Source: Soonwooa sp. (lineage in GTDB: Bacteria > Bacteroidota > Bacteroidia > Flavobacteriales > Weeksellaceae). From it: DNA of 47,685 bases. Below the pieces are notes generated by a model. The model was not told the DNA's origin and did not search any database. It worked only from the letters and a program-made list of their open reading frames with translations. Shown piece by piece: positions 22,836 through 31,272 of this stretch. The translations under genes were made by a program, and so were the position numbers. The DNA lies in NCBI RefSeq assembly GCF_030151385.1, contig NZ_JASLDS010000024.1, positions 1 to 47,685 of the forward strand. The letters are read 5' to 3'. Positions within the stretch are counted from its first letter, which is position 1. Each line of letters starts with the position of its first letter.

Positions 22836-23372
22836 TTACTTCCTTGTAAGATAATAATACTTCTGGAATCGGCTTTTGTAGATTTTAAAATCCCCTTCAT
22901 AGACACTATCAACACTAGGATTTTGAGCAAGATTAATAGTGTCTTTTTTTATGATAAAATCATTGTTAACCCAACCAAATTTGTCGGTATATTTTTTAGT
23001 TTCGAAATCTTTAATCTCTTCTGAACAAAAATAATCCAAAGTGCGATAATCGTAATATGAAATAAAATAATGGTTCACTAATAAAACCAAAATCGCTATC
23101 CACGAAAAATTAAATAGACTCCAATAATCATAATCTTTTTCAAAAATTGAAATCAGTAAAAAAGAAATAATTAAGCTGATAATAATTTTGAAAGGCATTT
23201 CATTCAAAGCTAATGTACGATGGTTAACATGTATCCAAAATGAATCGAAATCCACATATTTTGTCCAAATTAATAACAGCATTATTAAAAACAAAATAAC
23301 GAGGCAAACTGTTTTTCTCTTTAGCATTTGTGTTTTTGTAAGATTTTTTTTACCAAAGCCTAAACTAATCAT
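22836..23372 (-). CDS. Small polytopic membrane protein, unknown function
   Basis: 178 residues with three predicted membrane helices (about 20-40, 62-76 and 88-104) followed by a soluble C-terminal part of about 75 residues with many aromatic and acidic residues. Either ATG 23372 or the internal ATG at 23327 (MLKRKTVCLVILFLI) could be the start. No recognisable family. It precedes the M949-type lipoprotein gene by 36 bp in the same direction, so co-transcription is likely. Confidence 0.55.
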   Translation of the reverse strand: MISLGFGKKNLTKTQMLKRKTVCLVILFLIMLLLIWTKYVDFDSFWIHVNHRTLALNEMPFKIIISLIISFLLISIFEKDYDYWSLFNFSWIAILVLLVNHYFISYYDYRTLDYFCSEEIKDFETKKYTDKFGWVNNDFIIKKDTINLAQNPSVDSVYEGDFKIYKSRFQKYYYLTRK

Positions 23373-23495
23373 AATTCTTCAAAAACCAATAGCACGATAT
23401 TTTATTTTCGAAATTCTTTTATTTACGCGAAAAACTTGACAAGTATTGGTCAAAAAAATTATATTTATCCAAAATAAAATTAAAAAGTAAAACTT

Positions 23496-23699
23496 ATGAT
23501 GGTAACTTACATTATGCTTGCATTTACAAGTATATTTCTTGCAGGAACTTATTTCTCTTATCAATACGCCGTAAAAAAAGGAACGGAATTCCGATATAAG
23601 CCAATTCTATTACTGGTTATTGTGCTTTTATTCTTAGTATCATTATACGGAAGTATTGTTGGTAAACCATTTAATCAAATTGTACCTTTCATAGGATAA
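23496..23699 (+). CDS. Small two-helix membrane protein
   Basis: 67 residues: helix one from about 4-24 (YIMLAFTSIFLAGTYFSYQYA), a basic loop KKGTEFRYK, and helix two from about 36-55. The alternation of hydrophobic helices and positively charged loop argues for a real small membrane protein. An ATG pair at 23496/23499 follows an A-rich initiation region. No family is recognised. Confidence 0.5.
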   Translation: MMVTYIMLAFTSIFLAGTYFSYQYAVKKGTEFRYKPILLLVIVLLFLVSLYGSIVGKPFNQIVPFIG

Positions 23700-23712
23700 G
23701 CCAATTAAAAGT

Positions 23713-24570
23713 CTACTGACAAGTAGAATTAAGCTCTATTGGATTGTTTTCGAAATAAGCCATTAGAGCTTTTTCTTTTTTATCAAAAGAAGCTTTCACA
23801 TCTTTATCATTAACATCTTTGCCATCGATGACGTAGGTTGTTTGTGCAGTATTAAGATTTGCTAAAATCATAGATGGTTGTTTTTTATATTCTTTCCAAA
23901 ATTTGTCCCATTGTGTCAAATTGACTTTTGCGGGAGATCCATCTCCAAAATGTCTTTCCGAAATATTATTTTCTTCTTTTGTGATGCCTACAATTTCGAA
24001 TTTGTAATCATTAGTTTTATCCGAAATTTTTAAAATTAAACCTGGCAATCCATAAAACTTGTAAGGTCCATCAGCAATCGGAATTTCGTTGGTGAACCAT
24101 GCCGTCCAACTTCTTCCTCCAAAATTAAGCTCGGCTTTTTGTATGTTGTAACCGAAAAGTTTAGATTTTTCGTCGCTTATTTTCCACTTCATTGGACAAT
24201 TGTAATCGATTGAAAATGCTTTGTTATAAAATTTTCTTTCGGTGAGAAATTTTTTGTTTTTAAAATCTTTAACAACTAATTCTCGAAACTTTGAATCGTC
24301 CTTCATCGTAGGAAAGCGTAATTGCCCATCATCACGTTTTCTCATGTCCAAAATCGCTTTGGTCTTGGTGGAATCTGCACGAAACAGATCGTAAGATTCA
24401 AAATACGAGACTCCATCTTTTGTTGTTAAAAGCGTTGTTAATTCGGTTTCTGTTTTGTCGGCTTTGGAATCGGGTTTCCATTGTAGCTCGTAGATAATTT
24501 TGTAAGATTGCGCAAAACATAAATTTGCGAGAAGGATTACAAGAAAGCTGATTGTGATTTTAGTTTTCAT
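23713..24570 (-). CDS. GLPGLI-family secreted protein
   Basis: 285 residues from ATG 24570, which gives a normal signal peptide (MKTKITISFLVILLANLCFA, then Q). The diagnostic motif FYGLPGLILKI is near residue 190, with the preceding ITAWFTNEIPI-type strand (SWTAWFTNEIPIADGPYKF) also typical. GLPGLI proteins (TIGR01200) are Bacteroidetes-specific and of unknown function, often next to TonB-dependent receptors; none is next to it here. In-frame upstream ATG at 24627 would precede the signal peptide with a long extension and was rejected. Confidence 0.9.
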   Translation of the reverse strand: MKTKITISFLVILLANLCFAQSYKIIYELQWKPDSKADKTETELTTLLTTKDGVSYFESYDLFRADSTKTKAILDMRKRDDGQLRFPTMKDDSKFRELVVKDFKNKKFLTERKFYNKAFSIDYNCPMKWKISDEKSKLFGYNIQKAELNFGGRSWTAWFTNEIPIADGPYKFYGLPGLILKISDKTNDYKFEIVGITKEENNISERHFGDGSPAKVNLTQWDKFWKEYKKQPSMILANLNTAQTTYVIDGKDVNDKDVKASFDKKEKALMAYFENNPIELNSTCQ

Positions 24571-24652
24571 AGTTTTAATTTTGGTTTTTCTAATATACAA
24601 TATTAAATAAAATCGAAAATATATCACTATTTCTTTAGTTATAATTTTAAGT

Positions 24653-24688
24653 AAAAAAACAGAAGCTAAAAATAACTTCTGTTTTTTT
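24653..24688. terminator. Bidirectional intrinsic terminator
   Basis: A 13-bp perfect stem (AAAAAAACAGAAG at 24653-24665 with CTTCTGTTTTTTT at 24676-24688) has T-runs on both strands. It lies 165 bp beyond the leftward M49-type peptidase gene and would end its transcript before the GLPGLI gene promoter. Confidence 0.7.
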
Positions 24689-24720
24689 AATATTTAAAAC
24701 AAGTTCGCGATAAAATACTT

Positions 24721-24818
24721 CTGTCACTTCGAGTCGCGCAGCATATCGAGAAGTTTTAATGATAAGAAAATTCACTTGTTTTCGATACAGTTTTCTTTGA
24801 AAACCACTCAAACTGACG
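24721..24818. repeat. Palindromic intergenic repeat (REP-like)
   Basis: The left half CTGTCACTTCGAGT...ATCGAGAAGT (24721-24753) is imperfectly complementary to the right half ACTTGTTTTCGATACAG...CCACTCAAACTGACG (24774-24818), with unmatched bases between the paired blocks. I recall the words TGTCACTTCGAGT and ATCGAGAAGT as frequent in Bacteroidetes intergenic regions, but only one copy is present here. It is in the 3' leader between the peptidase stop and its terminator. Confidence 0.6.
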
Positions 24819-24852
24819 TTAATTTTCTTTTCTCGAACTAATGTTATTTAAA

Positions 24853-26502
24853 TTACTTCAAGCCTAACATTTGTGGACCTTGTTCGAATACAATATCAAC
24901 AGGAATGTTTTGCGTTTTTAGTTTGTCAAGATCTTTTTGCAAATCTGCTGGAATAATACCTTTCTCAGCATAAAGTTTTTTAACACCATTATAATCGCCA
25001 TTACCTTGTAAGGTTAAAACCAATTCTGACAAGCCATTCATCGCAGCTTCCATTTTTGGAATGTTCACTTTGTATCGTCCGTTGGCTAATTTTTCGAAAG
25101 CTCCTTTTTCAGCAAAATAATTAAAAGCAATCATATTCGCAGTTCCGTGTGCCGAACTTGCTCCGAATCTCACCGAACGGAAAATCCCTGCCAAAAACGT
25201 CACGAAATAATCTTCTTTACTTCCAGATAATTCGCCTTTCTGCAACAATTGATTAACCATATAAAGTCCTAGAATATCCGCTTTCCCCTCTTCCAAAGCA
25301 GAGTTAGCTTCCTTTAAAGCTTCACGAACAGAACCTTTACCGTTAATAATATTTTTAATTCCTAAACCGTGTGCCACTTCATGGAACATCACATTAGAAA
25401 AGAATGCATCAAATTTGATGTTTTTTTGTTGACTTTCATCGATTAGCGAGGTTGCAATCGGAACCAAAATTTTATCAAACTTAGCTTTCATTGCATTCTT
25501 AAGTTGTAATCTTCGCGTTCCTTTTTCTAGCTGAACTTTCTCATCATTTGGCAAGTTAATCGCAATCGTCTTCCCAGCAGCATTACAATCGCCAGCGTAG
25601 AAAACGACATCGTAAGCATTAAGATCCGAATCTGTCCCCGGAACTTCCTTTTTGTATTCAGCTTTTACAGGAAGATTGGTTTGTAACTCTGGAAGATATT
25701 TCACAAACTTCGCAAGCTTATTACTCCACTCCACATCTTTCACCAAAACATAAGCTTCAAAAGATGATTTGTATCCAAATAATTGATCTTCATAATTTTC
25801 AATTGGACCGATAACCAAATCCAAATTTGAGTTCTTCATATCCATCCAAGCCAAATCACTCGGATAATAATTGTCTGTCGTTAAGGCTTCAGCACGAAGT
25901 TTAAGATAATTTTTAAGACCAGCATCTTCCGCAATTGCAGAAGCTTCATTCAGATATTTGGCAGCTTCTTGAAGTTTCGTTTTATATTCAATAGAATACG
26001 GAACCGAATATAATACGCCATTAGTATCTCTTTTAACAACAGTATAAGACGATTTTCCGTCTGGCACATTGGCTTTTTCGAACTCATCCTTTGTCATATT
26101 AGTCGGATAGTACGTTGCGCCCTCCGGGCGCGCCCCAACACCTGCTACAAAAGGTTTTTCATTATTAAGACGATCCCAAGGACCATAATTAATCACAGCA
26201 TACTCTTTCGCTTCGCCAGATAATTTGGACAACAATTTAGTTTTGTCACCGTAGGCTTGTTGCCAAAACAAATCGTCCATTACCTTAGCTGCTTTGAACA
26301 TCAATTTCAGAACCTCCTTTTCTTTGGTCGTTAAATGAGAAATATCGGTTGTTAAATTCACTTTCGCATATTTCTGATATGGATAAGAATCTTGCATTTT
26401 CGTAGATTTTACAGATGATTTAGTTGATTTCTTTTGAGCAGAAAAGCTTGTCACCAAACCCGAAATAGCTAGCAAACCAAGTATTATTGTTTTTGATTTC
26501 AT
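24853..26502 (-). CDS. Dipeptidyl-peptidase III-like (M49) zinc peptidase
   Basis: 549 residues with a signal peptide-like N terminus (TIILGLLAISGLVTSFSA), hence probably periplasmic. The zinc site is MFHEVAHGLGIKN (HExxH) plus a downstream EEGKADILGLYM segment giving the third glutamate. Further family blocks are DLAWMDMKNSNLDLVIGPIENYEDQL and VFYAGDCNAAGKTIAINLPND. Classical DPP III has HExxGH with an extra residue; this subgroup has HEVAH, as in bacterial Zn-dependent hydrolases of the same family. It removes or cleaves small peptides by inference. Confidence 0.87.
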   Translation of the reverse strand: MKSKTIILGLLAISGLVTSFSAQKKSTKSSVKSTKMQDSYPYQKYAKVNLTTDISHLTTKEKEVLKLMFKAAKVMDDLFWQQAYGDKTKLLSKLSGEAKEYAVINYGPWDRLNNEKPFVAGVGARPEGATYYPTNMTKDEFEKANVPDGKSSYTVVKRDTNGVLYSVPYSIEYKTKLQEAAKYLNEASAIAEDAGLKNYLKLRAEALTTDNYYPSDLAWMDMKNSNLDLVIGPIENYEDQLFGYKSSFEAYVLVKDVEWSNKLAKFVKYLPELQTNLPVKAEYKKEVPGTDSDLNAYDVVFYAGDCNAAGKTIAINLPNDEKVQLEKGTRRLQLKNAMKAKFDKILVPIATSLIDESQQKNIKFDAFFSNVMFHEVAHGLGIKNIINGKGSVREALKEANSALEEGKADILGLYMVNQLLQKGELSGSKEDYFVTFLAGIFRSVRFGASSAHGTANMIAFNYFAEKGAFEKLANGRYKVNIPKMEAAMNGLSELVLTLQGNGDYNGVKKLYAEKGIIPADLQKDLDKLKTQNIPVDIVFEQGPQMLGLK

Positions 26503-26654
26503 TAGAATTAATTTGTGTAAATTTAGGTATTAATCTTCGGAGCATCGGTATTCTTCCTTAGCAAAAGTCGAGAATTTTCCTCTATTGCGGTCAAAACGTC
26601 CATTTGATTTGAAAGGAATACTTTTTGATAATTTCGAAACTGAATAATAACAAC

Positions 26655-27005
26655 ATGCAAACTTGTCCCGAATGTGGTGAAAAAATCGTTGGTCGATCAG
26701 ACAAAAAATTCTGTTCGGATGCTTGTAGAAATAGCTACAACAACCGCATCAACAAAGATACGACCAACCTTATGCGGAATATCAATTACCAACTTCGCAA
26801 GAACCACCGTATTTTGACAGATTGCAATATTGACGGTAAAACCAAAATATTAAAATCCAAACTTTTGGCTCTAGGATTTAGTTTCGATTATTTCACGCAA
26901 CTTGTAGTTTATAAAAATGCCTCCGAATATCGATTTGTCTATGATCAAGGCTACAAATTTTTGGAAGACGATTGGATTTTGCTTGTCAAAAATATTTCTA
27001 ATTAA
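26655..27005 (+). CDS. Small zinc-ribbon protein (DUF2116-like)
   Basis: 116 residues from ATG 26655, which begins MQTCPECGEKIVGRSDKKFC. The N-terminal CPECGxxI-x9-CSDACRNSYNN gives four cysteines of a zinc knuckle used by small RNA/DNA-binding proteins. The rest is helical and basic, ending in a compact EYRFVYDQGYKFLEDDWILLV segment. An upstream TTG or ATG at 26625 is less likely because it would precede the zinc knuckle by ten residues. The stop codon abuts the ATG of the MBL hydrolase, so the two genes are coupled. Confidence 0.75.
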   Translation: MQTCPECGEKIVGRSDKKFCSDACRNSYNNRINKDTTNLMRNINYQLRKNHRILTDCNIDGKTKILKSKLLALGFSFDYFTQLVVYKNASEYRFVYDQGYKFLEDDWILLVKNISN

Positions 27006-28100
27006 ATGATCAATTTTATTATTATTGTGGCAATTGCCATTGCGATTCTTGTTTTCCTCTTTATGCAACAACCAGTTTTTGGTTCTAAAGCGCGAGGTCT
27101 CCGACTGGAACGAATAAAAAAATCCGCAAACTTCCGAAATGGAAAATTCCAAAATCTAGAACACACGCCAAACTTTGGAGAAGGTTATTCAATGCACAAA
27201 GTGATGTGGGATTTTTTAACTCAAAAAGTACCCAACAAAATACCAACTACTCTTATTCCTACAAAGAAAACGGATTTGCAATCTCTTAAAAATGAAGAAG
27301 AATTTTTGATTTGGATGGGACATTCTTCTTATTATTTTCAGGTTGACGAGACTAAATTTTTAGTAGATCCAGTATTTAGTGGCAATGCTTCGCCTATCGC
27401 TGGTACGACAAAAGCTTTCAAAGGTTCGGATATTTATCAATCCGATGATTTTCCTGAGATCGATTATTTAATTATTTCTCATGATCATTATGACCATTTG
27501 GATTTTAAAACTTTAAAATCTTTAAAATCTAAAATTAAAAAAGTGATTTGTGGTTTGGGAGTTGGCTCACATCTAGAACGTTGGGGTTTTGACGAAGAGC
27601 AACTCATCGAATTGGATTGGTACGAAGATGCTGTTTTAGAAAAGAACATCCACATAACATCTACACCTGCACGACATTTTTCGGGAAGAGGTCTCAAACG
27701 AAATGTTAGCCTTTGGTCTTCCTTTGTTTTAAAATCGAGTCATCACAATATTTTTGTTGGTGGCGACAGTGGTTATGGTAAACACTTTAAAACAATTGGG
27801 GAAAAATTTGGTCCTTTTGATTGGGCAATTCTCGAAAATGGACAATACAACGAGCGTTGGCATTACATCCATACTTTGCCACACGAGATGCAACATGTGA
27901 TTGAAGATCTAGGCGCAGAAAATGTAATCCCTGTCCATTCTTCAAAATTTGCTTTAGCAATGCATTCTTGGAAAGAACCTTTAGAAAAAATCACCGAAAA
28001 TAGTCAAGGTAAAAGCTTCAAAGTCTTTACACCAATGATTGGAGAGAAAGTGGATTTAAACAATAAGAATCAGGAATTTGGAACTTGGTGGGATTCTTAA
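27006..28100 (+). CDS. MBL-fold metallo-hydrolase (NAPE-PLD/RomA-like)
   Basis: 364 residues with an N-terminal membrane anchor (residues 2-20). The metallo-beta-lactamase core shows WMGHSSYYFQVD, the metal motif ISHDHYDHLD (HxHxDH), a downstream ARHFSGRG histidine, GGDSGYG aspartate and PVHSSKFALA histidine. This arrangement is typical of RomA/UlaG/NAPE-PLD-like enzymes acting on phosphodiesters or lactones. Substrate not identifiable. The gene starts right at the stop of the zinc-ribbon gene and ends at the strong terminator 28121-28160. Confidence 0.9.
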   Translation: MINFIIIVAIAIAILVFLFMQQPVFGSKARGLRLERIKKSANFRNGKFQNLEHTPNFGEGYSMHKVMWDFLTQKVPNKIPTTLIPTKKTDLQSLKNEEEFLIWMGHSSYYFQVDETKFLVDPVFSGNASPIAGTTKAFKGSDIYQSDDFPEIDYLIISHDHYDHLDFKTLKSLKSKIKKVICGLGVGSHLERWGFDEEQLIELDWYEDAVLEKNIHITSTPARHFSGRGLKRNVSLWSSFVLKSSHHNIFVGGDSGYGKHFKTIGEKFGPFDWAILENGQYNERWHYIHTLPHEMQHVIEDLGAENVIPVHSSKFALAMHSWKEPLEKITENSQGKSFKVFTPMIGEKVDLNNKNQEFGTWWDS

Positions 28101-28120
28101 AATTTCTGTATATAAATTTA

Positions 28121-28161
28121 AAAAACCGCCGCACATCGAAAACGATGTGCGGCGGTTTTTT
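28121..28161. terminator. 18-bp perfect hairpin terminator between convergent genes
   Basis: AAAAACCGCCGCACATCG (28121-28138) pairs with CGATGTGCGGCGGTTTTT (28143-28160) around an AAAA loop, followed by T residues on the plus strand and, thanks to the A-run, on the minus strand. It serves the MBL gene and the leftward asparaginase gene ending at 28168. Confidence 0.9.
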
Positions 28162-28167
28162 TATGAC

Positions 28168-29163
28168 TTACTTCAAACTAAACTCTGGTTTTTCCATTCG
28201 GTTTCCCTTTTGGTCGTACACAGCATAGGTAAAACCGTCCTGAATACAATAAGCGCCGTATTCTCCTTTTTTGTTCAAGGCAATAAAGCCAACTTGAATA
28301 TCTTTTAGGTTTTTGCCACGACGTTTTGCAATGTTTACGATACGTTCCACAGCTTCCTTACAGGCTTTTTGTGGCGTCCGACCTTGTCGCATCAATTCGA
28401 CAACAAGATGTGTCCCAACTGTTCTTATAACTTCCTCGCCGTGACCTGTTGCCGTCGCTGCACCAACTTCGTTATCAACAAACAATCCTGCTCCAATAAT
28501 CGGCGAATCGCCTACTCTGCCATGCATTTTGTAAGCCATTCCGCTGGTTGTACAGGCACCCGACAAATTTCCGTTTGCATCCAAAGCAATCATCCCAATT
28601 GTATCATGATTTTCAATATTCACGATTGGTTTATACTTACTTTCTTTTAACCATTCTTTCCATTCTTTTTCGGATTCTGGTGTCAAAAGATTTTCTTTTT
28701 TAAAACCTTGGCTAAGGGCAAATTCTAATGCGCCATCGGCTACTAGCATTACATGTGGTGTTTTTTCCATCACGGCACGCGCCACCGAAATTGGATTTTT
28801 GATATGTTCTAAAGCTGCAACCGAACCAATATTATAATTCTCGTCCATGATGCAAGCGTCCAAAGTCACTTTGCCATCGCGGTCAGGACGTCCTCCATAA
28901 CCAACACTTCTTTCGGTTGGATCATCTTCCACCAGACGAACGCCTTTTTCAACAGCATCCAATGCTCTTCCATTTTTTGACAAAATTTTCCAAGCTTCAG
29001 CGTTTGCATGAAATCCAAAATCCCAAGTTGAAATCACTATTGGTTTGTTAATTGCCTTGTTGTCGATGTTTGTTGAATTTGCTAGAACATCAATCGGATT
29101 AAGTAATAAAGCCGAAGAAGCTAATGCTGTATTTTTTATAAACTTGCGTCTAGAAGAGCTCAT
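28168..29163 (-). CDS. N4-(beta-N-acetylglucosaminyl)-L-asparaginase (glycosylasparaginase)
   Basis: 331-residue Ntn-hydrolase that cleaves the GlcNAc-Asn bond of glycoprotein fragments. A twin-arginine-like signal (SSSRRKFIKNTALASSALLL) suggests Tat export. The autocatalytic site is in VNIENHDTIGMIALD (Thr as new N terminus), with substrate loops GRVGDSPIIGAGLFVDN and GAATATGHGEEVIR. Length matches the Elizabethkingia enzyme. A nearby GH20 hexosaminidase (35721-37973) could work on the same glycan sources, though this is an inference. Confidence 0.93.
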   Translation of the reverse strand: MSSSRRKFIKNTALASSALLLNPIDVLANSTNIDNKAINKPIVISTWDFGFHANAEAWKILSKNGRALDAVEKGVRLVEDDPTERSVGYGGRPDRDGKVTLDACIMDENYNIGSVAALEHIKNPISVARAVMEKTPHVMLVADGALEFALSQGFKKENLLTPESEKEWKEWLKESKYKPIVNIENHDTIGMIALDANGNLSGACTTSGMAYKMHGRVGDSPIIGAGLFVDNEVGAATATGHGEEVIRTVGTHLVVELMRQGRTPQKACKEAVERIVNIAKRRGKNLKDIQVGFIALNKKGEYGAYCIQDGFTYAVYDQKGNRMEKPEFSLK

Positions 29164-29271
29164 AAATTATGATTTTAATTAAGTGTTAAACAAATATCTA
29201 AATATTATCGAATTGCACAAAATCAAATTTTAAAATTAATTTCATCGACTTCACATACAAAAGAAAATTTT

Positions 29272-29279
29272 TATCTTTA
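29272..29279 (+). promoter_or_regulatory. Putative -7 box (TATCTTTA)
   Basis: TATCTTTA matches TAnnTTTG except the last base. It lies about 135 bases before the Crp/Fnr gene ATG, implying a long leader if used. Confidence 0.3.
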
Positions 29280-29411
29280 CTAAAAAGGGAAAAAGCTAAA
29301 TCTATATTAATCGATCGGGCTGTTAAGACTTTCACAACATTCTATTAATAAACGATAATCCCTGAGTTTGGGCACAGAATTAGATAGCTTCATTTTTAAC
29401 TCAAATAACAA

Positions 29412-30017
29412 ATGTCAGAAATAAGCCAACTTAAGAAGATAGAAATTTTCAAAGATTTAAACGACGAGGAATTATCGGCGTTGGCGGACATTTGCACCCC
29501 TATTTTATTGGCGAAGAAAGAGAAACTCGCAGAGCCTGACAGAACTTTTAATCAAATTTTCTTAATTAAAAACGGACTAATTCGTTGGTATAATTTTGAT
29601 GAATTAGGAAATGAATTTTCCCCTTTCTTGCCTTCCGAACGAGAAAATGTACTTATGACAACTCCCGAAGTCTATTTGGGAGGCGATAGAAGCAAATATA
29701 TTATTGAAGCTGTAGTCGATACAGAACTCCTTCTTTTTGATTTTAAAAAATTTGAAGAAGTCTGCGAGCGATTTCCAAAAATTCAAAAAATATATTTGGA
29801 ATCTTTAAAAAATATAGCTGCTGCCATGGTTTCTCGCATTGAGCAATTGTGTACAAAAGCTCCTGAAGAGCGCTACGAAGACTTCCTATCGGAGCGTCCT
29901 TTCACTTCACAAAACGCCAGTAGAAAGTACATTGCCAATTTTCTTGGCATCACTGCCAACTCACTTTCGAGACTTACTGCGAGAATTCAAAAAAATAGAA
30001 AATTCAAAAAAAACTAA
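29412..30017 (+). CDS. Crp/Fnr-family transcriptional regulator
   Basis: 201 residues. The N-terminal cyclic-nucleotide-binding-like beta barrel is seen in LKKIEIFKDLNDEELSALADIC, FNQIFLIKNGLIRWYNFDELGNEFSPF and AVVDTELLLFDFKKF. The C-terminal winged HTH is NASRKYIANFLGITANSLSRLTARI. No iron-sulfur cysteine cluster of Fnr is present; the effector is unknown. The next gene (30103) follows in the same direction with its own promoter box, so any regulation of it is speculative. Confidence 0.9.
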   Translation: MSEISQLKKIEIFKDLNDEELSALADICTPILLAKKEKLAEPDRTFNQIFLIKNGLIRWYNFDELGNEFSPFLPSERENVLMTTPEVYLGGDRSKYIIEAVVDTELLLFDFKKFEEVCERFPKIQKIYLESLKNIAAAMVSRIEQLCTKAPEERYEDFLSERPFTSQNASRKYIANFLGITANSLSRLTARIQKNRKFKKN

Positions 30018-30049
30018 CTTAAGAATACTTTTTCGCAATTTCTTCATCC

Positions 30050-30057
30050 TAATTTTG
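30050..30057 (+). promoter_or_regulatory. Bacteroidetes-type -7 box (TAATTTTG)
   Basis: TAATTTTG is an exact TAnnTTTG match, 46 bases upstream of the ATG at 30103. Confidence 0.45.
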
Positions 30058-30102
30058 TACCATCAAAAACACTGTAACACATGAAGTTACATTGTTTAAT
30101 GA

Positions 30103-30774
30103 ATGTCTAACGATTTAAAACAAAAAACAGTGGTTAAGAATTTTTTAAAAGTAAGCGCATTTAGCTTATTAATGGTTTTCGCAAGTACAAAAGTAAACGC
30201 ACAATCTCAACATGTAGAAAAATTGGGTGCATACATCACCAACGAGATGTCATTCCTAAATATGACGCAAGACCAATCTCAACAAGTTTACAAAATCAAC
30301 TTGGATGCAGCAACAGCCATCGAAAATTTGGACGAGAAAAGTTTTACACAAAACACAACTCAACAAGAAAATTTCAAAGGTCTTGCTGAAGTTTTAAAAA
30401 CAAGAAATACGGCTCTTAAAGAAGTACTTTCTCCAACACAATTTGAGGTTTTCCAAACCAATAAAATCCTTCGTGGAGCAACTTTCAGAACGATGTTAAT
30501 GTCCAGAATGTTGGATTTAACAGACGACCAATTGCAACCCGTTTTTGCAGTGAACCAAAAAGTGGTTGAAGAGGTAAGACAAGACCTTGATACTTATTTT
30601 TCTTCTGACAAAAACAGAAACAAAAAAAGTGCTCAACGCAAATTAGAAAAGAATCTAAAAAAAGCAGACAAAGCTTTTGATACTATTCTAAGTCCTCAGC
30701 AAATTAAAATTTATCATGAAAATGCCGATTTCTTACGAGAAGTTCTACGTGAAGAATTCGGAACGAAACACTAG
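30103..30774 (+). CDS. Secreted helical protein with LTxxQ-like motifs
   Basis: 223 residues with an N-terminal signal region (VVKNFLKVSAFSLLMVFASTKVNA, then Q). The mature protein is almost wholly helical, with recurring motifs NMTQDQSQQVYKIN, VLSPTQFEVFQTNKIL, LDLTDDQLQPVFAVN and ILSPQQIKIYHENAD, each of the LTxxQ or LSPxQ type found in Spy/CpxP-like periplasmic chaperones and relatives. A role as periplasmic stress protein is plausible but unproven. Terminates at 30798-30832. Confidence 0.65.
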   Translation: MSNDLKQKTVVKNFLKVSAFSLLMVFASTKVNAQSQHVEKLGAYITNEMSFLNMTQDQSQQVYKINLDAATAIENLDEKSFTQNTTQQENFKGLAEVLKTRNTALKEVLSPTQFEVFQTNKILRGATFRTMLMSRMLDLTDDQLQPVFAVNQKVVEEVRQDLDTYFSSDKNRNKKSAQRKLEKNLKKADKAFDTILSPQQIKIYHENADFLREVLREEFGTKH

Positions 30775-30797
30775 TTTTAAATCATGCTTTCATGATT

Positions 30798-30832
30798 CTC
30801 GGTATTGTCCTCTGCGATAATACCGAGTTTTT
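30798..30832 (+). terminator. Intrinsic terminator
   Basis: CTCGGTATT (30798-30806) pairs with AATACCGAG (30819-30827) and is followed by TTTTT. A second small hairpin ATCATG-CTTT-CATGAT precedes it at 30781-30796. Confidence 0.85.
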
Positions 30833-30855
30833 AACATCCACAATCTTTTTACATT

Positions 30856-31266
30856 ATGAAAAAACAAATCACAATACTGTGTTTATTCTTGTGTTGCGGC
30901 TTTTCTTATGCCTCAACGGGAAATATAGAAGACAACATTGCAGACGTAGTTTCTTGGCTATTGATGCTGGTTTTACCACTTGGTGGAATCTATTTGTTCT
31001 GGAAACTCCACATCTATCCAGAGAAAATTGCGGAAAAGAAAAATCATCCGCAACTGAATGCTATTAAAAGCATGTGTTTACTTTCTTTAATTTTTGGCGG
31101 TTTGTTGTGGCCTGTAGCGCTAATTTGGGCTAACTACGACTACGACCAACATTTATCCAGAGAAGAAAAAAAGGCTAAAAAAGCTTTGGAAAAACAAAAA
31201 GCAGCGGAAGAATTGGCTGCCAAGGAGACACCTCAAATAGAACAAACACCTAATCATCAAGTATAA
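30856..31266 (+). CDS. DUF3302-family membrane protein
   Basis: 136 residues: a cleaved-looking start (MKKQITILCLFLCCGFSYAS), helix two (WLLMLVLPLGGIYLFW) and helix three (SMCLLSLIFGGLLWPVALIW), with IYPEKIAEKKNHPQL between them, as in DUF3302/YiaW-YibI-type proteins that accompany HlyD-like adaptors. The C terminus is a charged coiled-coil tail rich in K, E and A. It is the first gene of a three-gene operon, 6 bp ahead of the HlyD gene. Confidence 0.85.
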   Translation: MKKQITILCLFLCCGFSYASTGNIEDNIADVVSWLLMLVLPLGGIYLFWKLHIYPEKIAEKKNHPQLNAIKSMCLLSLIFGGLLWPVALIWANYDYDQHLSREEKKAKKALEKQKAAEELAAKETPQIEQTPNHQV

Positions 31267-31272
31267 AATATC

